Below are positions 57,888 through 64,000 of a DNA stretch of 64,000 nucleotides, one piece after another. Within the stretch, counting starts at the first letter, position 1; each line of letters begins with the position of its first letter. This DNA is from Oceanicella sp. SM1341 (GTDB lineage Bacteria > Pseudomonadota > Alphaproteobacteria > Rhodobacterales > Rhodobacteraceae), in the NCBI RefSeq assembly GCF_003448965.1, contig NZ_QRGC01000003.1, forward strand, positions 124,001 to 188,000. The letters run 5' to 3'. Position numbers and translations under genes: made by a program. The notes below the pieces were generated by a model. It was not told the DNA's origin. It saw nothing but the letters and a program-made list of their open reading frames with translations, and made no database searches.

Positions 57888-58628
57888 ATGCTCGCCGAAG
57901 CGCTGCGCGTGGTGAGGGGCTCCGCCCTCACCCGCAAGCTGGTTGCGGCGCTGGCGGCAGGGTACATCTCCCTGTGCCGCCGCACCTGCCGCTGGGAGAT
58001 CCTCGGCAGCGAGACGCGCGACCTACTGCGCTCCGGCCGCGGCCGCTTCGTGCTGGCGATCTGGCACGGGCGGCTGCTCATGGTGCCCACCGAGATGAGC
58101 GGCGACACGAGGGTGCGCGCCATCGTCTCGCGCAACAACGACGGCGAGCTGATCACGAAGGTCGTCGGCCGCTTCGGCATCCGCACCATCCGCGGCTCCA
58201 CCCGTGACCGGCGCAAGCCCGATCTCGACAAGGGCGGTCGCGAGGCGTTCCGGGCCGGGCTCCAGGCGCTGAGGGAGGAGGAGGACGTGATCGTCGCCCT
58301 CACACCCGACGGGCCGCGCGGCCCGCTCATGCGCTGCCAGCACGGGGTGGCCACGCTCTCGGTGATGTCCGGCGCCTCGGTGGTGCCCTGGACCTTCTCG
58401 GTGCGCCACGGCCGTTTCCTCGGCAGCTGGGACCGTTTCCTGCTGGTGCGCCCCTTCAGCCGCGGCGTGGTGGCCTACGGCACCCCGCTCTCCCCGCCCG
58501 CCGAGCGCACGGCCGAGGCGATCGAGACCTACCGGCTGGAGATCGAGGCGGCGATCACCGCCCTCACCCGCGCGGCGGACGCCCGGGTGGGCCGCGCCAC
58601 GCCCGAGCCGGGGCCCTGGCCGAAATGA
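57888..58628 (+). CDS. DUF374 family lysophospholipid acyltransferase-like protein
   Basis: The product is 246 aa. 'FVLAIWHGRLLMVPTEM' carries the HX4D/E-like catalytic site of the acyltransferase fold, and 'VALTPDGPRGPLMRCQHGVA' the conserved PDGPRG motif of DUF374. It is probably involved in acylating lipid A or a similar glycolipid, since it leads into waaA with a 4-base overlap and then lpxK. Direct activity data are not known to me for this family. Confidence 0.82.
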   Translation: MLAEALRVVRGSALTRKLVAALAAGYISLCRRTCRWEILGSETRDLLRSGRGRFVLAIWHGRLLMVPTEMSGDTRVRAIVSRNNDGELITKVVGRFGIRTIRGSTRDRRKPDLDKGGREAFRAGLQALREEEDVIVALTPDGPRGPLMRCQHGVATLSVMSGASVVPWTFSVRHGRFLGSWDRFLLVRPFSRGVVAYGTPLSPPAERTAEAIETYRLEIEAAITALTRAADARVGRATPEPGPWPK

Positions 58629-59902
58629 CCCCGCCGCTGCTCTCGCTCTACCTCTTCCTTTCCGCGCGCGCGGGGCCGCTGGCCCGGCTCCTGCTGAAGC
58701 GCCGCGCCCGCCGCGGCAAGGAAGATCCGGCCCGGATGGGCGAGCGGCTGGGCATCGCCTCCGCGCCGCGGCCCGAGGGGCGGCTCCTGTGGTTCCATGC
58801 CGCGAGCGTGGGCGAATCCCTCTCCATCCTCGAGCTGGTCATCCGCATCCGCGCCGCCCGGCCCGACCTGCAGTTCCTCGTCACCACCGGCACGGTGACC
58901 TCGGCGGCGCTGATGGCCCGGCGCCTGCCGCCCGGCGCGGTGCACCAGTATGCCCCGGTGGACATCGTGCCCGGGCTGCGCGCCTTCCTCGCCCATTGGC
59001 GCCCCGATCTCGCGATCTGGATCGAGAGCGAGATCTGGCCCGCCGCCATCATCGAGACCAACCGTGCGCGGGTGCCGCTGCTGCTGGTCAACGCCCGGAT
59101 GTCGGAGCGCTCCGCCCGGGGCTGGCGCCGCGCGCCGCGGATGATCGGCCGGCTGCTCGGCCTGTTCTCGGCCATCTACGCCCAGGACAAGGCCTCGGCG
59201 CGCAACCTCACCGCCCTCGGCGCCCGCGAGGTGAAGGTGACCGGCACGCTGAAGGAAGGCTCCGCCCCCCTGCCGCATGACGACGCGGAGCGCCAGCGCA
59301 TGGCCGCGCTCTTCGACGGCCGGCCGCTCTGGGTGGCCGCCTCCACCCACGAGGGCGAGGAGGAGATCGTCGCCGAGGCGCATCGCGCCGTGCGCCGGCA
59401 GAACCCGCGCGCCATCCTCATCCTCGTGCCCCGCCACCCGCAGCGCGGGGCGGAGATCGCCGCGGCGCTGCGCGGCGCCGGCTGGCAGGTGGCGGTGCGC
59501 AGCGCCGGCGAGGCGCCGGACCATGACACGCAGATCTACCTCGCCGACACGCTGGGCGAGCTCGGCCTGTGGTACCGGCTCTCCTCGGTCTCCTTCGTCG
59601 GCGGCTCGCTGGTGGCGGTGGGCGGGCACAACCCGTTCGAGCCCGCGGCCCTCGGCTCGGCGATCATCCACGGACCGCACGTGGAGAATTTCGACGACGG
59701 TTTCGCCCGGCTGCGCGCCGTGGAGGCCGCCATCGCGGTGGAGGACGCGGCCTCGCTGGCAGATGCCGTGTGCCGCGCGCTCGCCCCGGCGGAAGCGGCG
59801 CGCATGGCCTCGGCCGCCTGGGACCTGTTCAGCGCCGGCGCCGCGGTGACCGACCGCGTGGTGGCCGAGCTGCGCCCCTACCTGCCGGCGCCGCTGCCAT
59901 GA
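58625..59902 (+). CDS. waaA: 3-deoxy-D-manno-octulosonic acid (KDO) transferase
   Basis: The product is 425 aa. It adds KDO to lipid IVA in the inner membrane's inner face. An N-terminal helix region is followed by 'WFHAASVGESLSILELVIRI' with the catalytic Glu in 'GES', then 'TTGTVTSAALMARRL', 'WIESEIWPAAIIETNRARVP' and, in the second Rossmann domain, 'WVAASTHEGEEEIV' and 'SFVGGSLVAVGGHNPFEPAA'. It overlaps both neighbours (ATGA on each side). Confidence 0.95.
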   Translation: MTPPLLSLYLFLSARAGPLARLLLKRRARRGKEDPARMGERLGIASAPRPEGRLLWFHAASVGESLSILELVIRIRAARPDLQFLVTTGTVTSAALMARRLPPGAVHQYAPVDIVPGLRAFLAHWRPDLAIWIESEIWPAAIIETNRARVPLLLVNARMSERSARGWRRAPRMIGRLLGLFSAIYAQDKASARNLTALGAREVKVTGTLKEGSAPLPHDDAERQRMAALFDGRPLWVAASTHEGEEEIVAEAHRAVRRQNPRAILILVPRHPQRGAEIAAALRGAGWQVAVRSAGEAPDHDTQIYLADTLGELGLWYRLSSVSFVGGSLVAVGGHNPFEPAALGSAIIHGPHVENFDDGFARLRAVEAAIAVEDAASLADAVCRALAPAEAARMASAAWDLFSAGAAVTDRVVAELRPYLPAPLP

Positions 59903-60888
59903 GGACGCCGGGCTTCTGGTCCGGGCCGCGCGGGCTGCTGGCCACGCTGCTGGCCCCGCTCGGCGCGCTCTATGCCGCGGCCACCGCCCGGCGCCTGCGC
60001 CGCCCCGGGCTGCGCCTGCCGGTGCCGGTGATCTGCGTGGGCAACATCAATGCCGGCGGCACCGGCAAGACCCCCACGGTGATCGCCCTCGCCGAGCGGC
60101 TCACCGCCGCCGGGCACCGGCCGCACGTGGTCTCTCGGGGGCATGGCGGGCGGCTCACCGGGCCGGTGCAGGTGGAATTCACCCTGCATTCCGCGGCCGA
60201 GGTGGGCGACGAGCCGCTGCTGATCGCCGCCTTCGCCCCCACCTGGGTGGCACGCGACCGCGCGGCCGGCGCCCGCGCCGCCGTCTCCGCCGGGGCCGAC
60301 GTGATCCTGCTCGACGACGGGTTCCAGAACCCCGCGCTGGAGAAGGACCTCTCGATCGTGGTGGTGGACGCTGTGGCGGGCTTCGGCAACGGGCTGTGCA
60401 TCCCCGCGGGGCCGCTGCGCGAGCCGGTGGCCACCGGCCTCGCCCGCGCCGACCTCGTGCTCGCCATCGGCGGGGCCCGGGCCTGCGACACGCTGGTCTC
60501 CGCCTGGCCCGAGCTCGACGGCACGCCCATGGTGACCGGCCGCATCCAGCCGCGCCCCACCGGCATGCCCTGGCAGGGCCAGCGCGTGGTGGCCTTCGCC
60601 GGCATCGGCCACCCGGAGAAGTTCTTCGCCACCCTGCGGGGCCTCGGGGTGGAGCTGGTCGCCACCCACGGCTTCCCCGACCACGCCCCCTACACCGCCG
60701 CCGCCCTCACCCGGCTGGAGCGCGAGGCGCGCGAGGCCGGCGCCATGCTGGTGACCACCGACAAGGACGCCGTGCGCCTGCCCGAGAGCTTCCGCGGCAA
60801 GGCGATGCCCCTGCCGGTGATGCTGGTGTTCCGCAGCCCGGAACAGATTGACGATGCGCTCAACAATCTGTTTCCGAATGGACAGTGA
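59899..60888 (+). CDS. lpxK: Tetraacyldisaccharide 4'-kinase
   Basis: The product is 329 aa. It phosphorylates the 4' position of the lipid A disaccharide. Walker A is 'VGNINAGGTGKTPTVIALAE', preceded by a membrane-associated N-terminus. 'VVSRGHGGRLTGPV', 'LLDDGFQNPALEKDLSIVVV' and 'TTDKDAVRLPE' are family motifs. With DUF374 and waaA it forms a lipid A/LPS inner-core run. Confidence 0.95.
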   Translation: MRTPGFWSGPRGLLATLLAPLGALYAAATARRLRRPGLRLPVPVICVGNINAGGTGKTPTVIALAERLTAAGHRPHVVSRGHGGRLTGPVQVEFTLHSAAEVGDEPLLIAAFAPTWVARDRAAGARAAVSAGADVILLDDGFQNPALEKDLSIVVVDAVAGFGNGLCIPAGPLREPVATGLARADLVLAIGGARACDTLVSAWPELDGTPMVTGRIQPRPTGMPWQGQRVVAFAGIGHPEKFFATLRGLGVELVATHGFPDHAPYTAAALTRLEREAREAGAMLVTTDKDAVRLPESFRGKAMPLPVMLVFRSPEQIDDALNNLFPNGQ

Positions 60889-61145
60889 TGGCCTTCTTCC
60901 TGCCACATTCCTGCCCGTTTCATGCCACAGTTTGAGCAAGGATGGCGCGAGGGGATGGGGACCCATTCATTCGGGTGCGGGAGAGTTGAGGGGCTCTTCC
61001 CCCGGAAAGCCTCCATCGTCGGTTCCAGCCCTGTCGCTGAGACGGCAGGACAGCCGGCACGGCCGCGAGGCGATGTGAATTTTCCGCATCGGTTCGCGGC
61101 CGCCCGCCGGCGCGGGCCGCCTCGCGAACCGGCAGGCAGCGGCGC

Positions 61146-63104
61146 TCAGGCCGCCGCGGTGGCCTCGGCCAGCACCAGCTCCACGATGTCCTTCATGATG
61201 CGGTTGAGCTCGAAATCCTTCGGAGTGTAGATGCGCGCCACGCCGCAGGCGCGCAGCTCGGCCGCGTCCGCCTCCGGGATGATGCCGCCCGCCACCACCG
61301 GCACGTCGTCGAGCCCGGCGCGGCGCATGCGCTCCATCACGTCGCGGATCAGCGGCAGGTGCGAGCCGGAGAGGATCGACAGCCCCACCACATGGGCCCC
61401 CTCCTCCAGCGCCGCGTTCACGATCTGCGCGGGCGTGAGGCGGATGCCCTCGTAGACCACTTCCATGCCGCAATCGCGGGCGCGCACCGCGATCTGCTCG
61501 GCGCCGTTGGAATGGCCGTCGAGCCCGGGCTTGCCCACCACGAACTTGATGCGCCGGCCCAGCCGGGCCGAGGCCTCCTCCACCATCCCGCGCAGCTCGG
61601 CCAGGCTCTCCGAGCCCGTCGCCGCCGCCTTGCCTACGCCGGTGGGGGCGCGGTATTCGCCGAAGACCTCGCGCATCGCCGCACCCCATTCCCCAGTGGT
61701 CACCCCCGCCTTCGCGGCGGCGACGGAGGGCGGCATGATGTTCTCGCCCGCCCGCGCGGCGGCCTTCAGCGCCTCCAGCGCCGCGGCCACGGCGCCCGCG
61801 TCGCGCCCCGCGCGCCAGGCCTCCAGTGCTGCCACCTGCCCGGCCTCCAGCGCGGGGTCGACCACGAGGATGCCGCCCTCGCCGGCGGTGAGCGGCGAGG
61901 GCTCGGTGCCCTCGAAGCGGTTCACCCCCACCACCGTGGTCTCGCCGCTCTCGATCCGGGCGAGGCGGGCGGAATTCGCCTCCACCAGGGCGGCCTTCAT
62001 GTAGTCGATCGCCTGCACCGCGCCGCCCATTTCGTCGATCTTCGCGAGCTCGGCGCGCGCGCCTTCCTTCAGCGCCTCCACCTTCGCGTCGACCGCCGGG
62101 TTGCCGTCGAACAGGTCGCCGAACTCCAGCAGGTCGGTCTCGTAGGCGAGGATCTGCTGCATGCGCAGCGACCATTGCTGGTCCCACGGCCGCGGCAGAC
62201 CCAGCGCCTCGTTCCAGGCGGGAAGCTGCACCGCCCGGGCGCGGGCCTTCTTCGACAGGGTCACCGCCAGCATCTCGAGCAGGATGCGGTAGACGTTGTT
62301 CTCCGGCTGCTGCTCGGTGAGGCCGAGCGAGTTCACCTGCACGCCGTAGCGAAAGCGGCGGGCCTTCTCGTCCTCCACGCCGTAGCGGGTGGCGCAGATC
62401 TCGTCCCACAGGTCGGTGAAGGCGCGCATCTTGCACATCTCGGTCACGAAGCGGATGCCGGCGTTCACGAAGAAGGAGATGCGCTGCACCACCTTCGGGA
62501 AATCCTCCTCCGGCACCTGGCCGCGCACCTCGTCGAGCACGGCGCAGGCGGTGGCGAGCGCGAAGGCCAGCTCCTGCTCCGGCGTCGCTCCCGCCTCCTG
62601 CAGGTGGTAGGAGCAGACGTTCATCGGGTTCCACTTCGGCACCTCGGTGTAGCAGTAGCGCGCGATGTCGCCGATCAGCCGCAGCGAGGGCTCGGGCGGG
62701 AAGACATAGGTGCCGCGCGAGAGGTATTCCTTGATGATGTCGTTCTGCACCGTGCCCTGGAGGGCGGCCAGGTCGGCGCCCTGCTCCTCGGCCACGGCGA
62801 TGTAGAGCGCCAGCAGCCAGGCCGCGGTGGCGTTGATGGTCATCGAGGTGTTCATCTGCTCGAGCGGGATATCGGCGAAGAGGGCGCGCATGTCGCCGAT
62901 ATGGCTCACCGGCACGCCCACCTTGCCCACCTCGCCGCGCGCGAGCACATGATCGCTGTCATAGCCGGTCTGGGTGGGCAGGTCGAAGGCCACGGAGAGG
63001 CCGGTCTGCCCCTTGGCGAGGTTGGCGCGGTAGAGCGCGTTCGAGGCCGCGGCCGTGGAATGGCCGGCATAGGTGCGGAACAGCCAGGGTCTGTCAGTCG
63101 CCAT
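61146..63104 (-). CDS. ecm: Ethylmalonyl-CoA mutase
   Basis: The product is 652 aa. It converts ethylmalonyl-CoA to methylsuccinyl-CoA with adenosylcobalamin, a key step of the ethylmalonyl-CoA pathway for acetate and other C2 assimilation. The N-terminal barrel binds CoA ('LSVAFDLPTQTGYDSDHVLA') and 'VPKWNPMNVCSYHLQEAGAT' follows. The C-terminal B12 domain has the DxHxxG motif in 'GKPGLDGHSNGAEQI' and 'HVVGLSILSGSHLPLI'. Its single-chain layout separates it from the two-subunit mutases; MeaA-type naming is also used. The start at 63104 has a strong GGAGGAGGAG. It is divergent from ccr, as in related bacteria. Confidence 0.93.
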   Translation of the reverse strand: MATDRPWLFRTYAGHSTAAASNALYRANLAKGQTGLSVAFDLPTQTGYDSDHVLARGEVGKVGVPVSHIGDMRALFADIPLEQMNTSMTINATAAWLLALYIAVAEEQGADLAALQGTVQNDIIKEYLSRGTYVFPPEPSLRLIGDIARYCYTEVPKWNPMNVCSYHLQEAGATPEQELAFALATACAVLDEVRGQVPEEDFPKVVQRISFFVNAGIRFVTEMCKMRAFTDLWDEICATRYGVEDEKARRFRYGVQVNSLGLTEQQPENNVYRILLEMLAVTLSKKARARAVQLPAWNEALGLPRPWDQQWSLRMQQILAYETDLLEFGDLFDGNPAVDAKVEALKEGARAELAKIDEMGGAVQAIDYMKAALVEANSARLARIESGETTVVGVNRFEGTEPSPLTAGEGGILVVDPALEAGQVAALEAWRAGRDAGAVAAALEALKAAARAGENIMPPSVAAAKAGVTTGEWGAAMREVFGEYRAPTGVGKAAATGSESLAELRGMVEEASARLGRRIKFVVGKPGLDGHSNGAEQIAVRARDCGMEVVYEGIRLTPAQIVNAALEEGAHVVGLSILSGSHLPLIRDVMERMRRAGLDDVPVVAGGIIPEADAAELRACGVARIYTPKDFELNRIMKDIVELVLAEATAAA

Positions 63105-63395
63105 CGCTCTCTCCTCCTCCCCCCTCACGAACAGCCTGTGCGTCTGGCCGATTCGGGTCCATGCTGCTCTGGCTGGCTATAGGATATTCCGCAGCGCAGC
63201 GCAAATGGTGAAGCAACAATCTGTCTTCACAGATTTATCTTTGGAACTTTCCTTGCGCAACGATCTTTCACTCGATGCGCAGATTCCGCCTTGCGTGCTC
63301 GCGCTTGAAATGTAATGACCCGATTGCACTATAATAAGACTGATTGTTGCGCAGCCATTGCCCGGCTGCCCCCAGAACGGCAGGAGGAAAGACGC
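63105..63395. promoter_or_regulatory. Divergent ecm/ccr control region
   Basis: This 291-base region is AT-rich compared with its surroundings. It holds an inverted repeat AATCTGT (63218-63224)/ACAGATT (63229-63235), the palindrome TTGCGCAA (63253-63260), a near match to the phasin operator core (GCGCAGCGCAA, 63194-63204), and a plus-strand TATAAT at 63330-63335 with TTGAAA at 63305-63310. Joint regulation of ecm and ccr by acetate or PHB-linked regulators is likely. Confidence 0.55.
63218..63235. promoter_or_regulatory. Inverted repeat AATCTGT-N4-ACAGATT
   Basis: Perfect 7-base arms with a 4-base centre between two divergent pathway genes. It has the size and symmetry of a dimeric regulator site. 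Confidence 0.5.
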
Positions 63396-64000
63396 ATGCC
63401 CCCGATGGAAGACGCCATGCCCCGGCCCACGGGTACCGCACCGCAAAAGGATCTCTACCGCGTGGGAGAGATCCCGCCGCTCGGCCATGTGCCCGCGCAG
63501 ATGCACGCCTGGGCCATCCGCCGCGAGCGCCACGGCGAGCCCGACACCGCCATGCAGCTCGAGGTGGTCGACACGCCGAAGCCCGACGCGAACGAGGTGC
63601 TGGTGTTCGTGATGGCCGCCGGGGTGAACTACAACGGCGTCTGGGCCGCGCTCGGCATTCCCATCAGCCCGTTCGACGGCCACAAGGCGCCCTATCACAT
63701 CGCCGGCTCCGATGCCTCGGGCATCGTCTGGGCCGTGGGCGAGAAGGTCACCCGCTGGAAGGTGGGCGACGAGGTGGTCATCCACTGCAACCAGGACGAC
63801 GGCGACGACGAGGAGTGCAACGGCGGCGACCCGATGTTCTCCCCCTCGCAGCGCATCTGGGGCTACGAGACGCCCGACGGCTCCTTCGCCCAGTTCACCT
63901 GCGTGCAGTCGCGCCAGCTCATGCGCCGGCCGGCCCACCTCACCTGGGAGGAGAGTGCGTGCTACACGCTCACGCTCGCCACCGCCTATCGCATGCTCTT
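63396..64000 (+). CDS. ccr: Crotonyl-CoA carboxylase/reductase, N-terminal part (partial)
   Basis: Only the first 201 codons are inside the window. The enzyme reduces crotonyl-CoA with NADPH and CO2 to ethylmalonyl-CoA, the signature reaction of the pathway completed by ecm. Medium-chain dehydrogenase features present are 'PPLGHVPAQMHAWAIRRERH', 'VMAAGVNYNGVWAALGIPIS' and 'HIAGSDASGIVWAVGEKVTR', and the insert 'HCNQDDGDDEECNGGDPMFS' typical of Ccr. The ATG at 63396 follows AGGAGGAA. ATG codons at 63405 and 63417 are weaker candidates. Confidence 0.95.
   Translation, partial: MPPMEDAMPRPTGTAPQKDLYRVGEIPPLGHVPAQMHAWAIRRERHGEPDTAMQLEVVDTPKPDANEVLVFVMAAGVNYNGVWAALGIPISPFDGHKAPYHIAGSDASGIVWAVGEKVTRWKVGDEVVIHCNQDDGDDEECNGGDPMFSPSQRIWGYETPDGSFAQFTCVQSRQLMRRPAHLTWEESACYTLTLATAYRML

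Overview
The window is a stretch of GC-rich chromosome from an alphaproteobacterium, most likely of the Rhodobacteraceae/Roseobacter type. Family-level marks are a CcrM-type GANTC methyltransferase beside rnhB, a MipZ division-site ATPase, ClpS-ClpA, a phasin, a carnitine dehydrogenase fused to a thioesterase, and the ethylmalonyl-CoA pathway pair ecm/ccr. No tRNA, rRNA, CRISPR array, prophage or transposase was seen. The gene set is mostly housekeeping, with nutrient-uptake and catabolic islands. The species cannot be named from the sequence alone.

Layout. 0-5.4 kb: the 3' end of infB and its terminator, a stator-like MotA/ExbB plus OmpA-domain gene pair, and a LysM protein fused to a periplasmic-binding-like domain. 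5.4-10 kb: a succinate-semialdehyde dehydrogenase, a PRC-barrel protein, a Tat-exported metallo-beta-lactamase-fold enzyme, and a radical SAM protein with a textbook alphaproteobacterial SOS box in its promoter. 10-14.5 kb: rnhB-ccrM (with four GANTC sites just ahead of ccrM), mutY, a DUF721 protein and a DsbA-family thioredoxin. 14.5-15.4 kb is gene-free and bracketed by inverted copies of a double-hairpin repeat.

15.4-31.2 kb is a nitrogen-compound island: a glutamine synthetase-like ligase and a ureohydrolase (translationally coupled), a divergent GntR regulator, then two complete Dpp/Opp-type ABC importers flanking an M20 peptidase/deacylase, all on one strand. 31.2-35.7 kb: a NIF3/CutA-like small protein, a formate/nitrite transporter gene broken by a one-base frameshift, a two-gene sugar-acid (L-fuconate-type) module, and a lipid kinase. 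35.8-40.4 kb: a second ureohydrolase followed by a carnitine-degradation-like operon (BKACE, sulfotransferase, small membrane protein, carnitine dehydrogenase-thioesterase fusion).

41-51.2 kb: pyrC, mipZ, a D-Ala-D-Ala carboxypeptidase with SPOR domain, a phasin, clpS, clpA, ilvD and an FCD-type GntR regulator. 51.3-55.4 kb: a serralysin-like RTX metalloprotease, a cyclopropane-fatty-acid synthase and a MAPEG protein. 55.4-60.9 kb: pmbA, an inositol-phosphatase-family gene, DUF4170, DUF374, waaA and lpxK, an envelope/lipopolysaccharide run with overlapping genes. 61.1-64 kb: ethylmalonyl-CoA mutase and, divergently, crotonyl-CoA carboxylase/reductase cut by the window edge.

Most notable beyond gene content: the SOS-box promoter of the radical SAM gene; the GANTC cluster in the ccrM promoter; a family of GC-rich palindromic intergenic elements, including one core present in exactly opposite orientations 22 kb apart; a TTGC-N3-GCAA palindrome shared by the phasin and peptide-transport promoters with a near match in the ecm/ccr divergent region; a perfect four-tract G-quadruplex motif; and the ureohydrolase-BKACE-carnitine-dehydrogenase neighbourhood.
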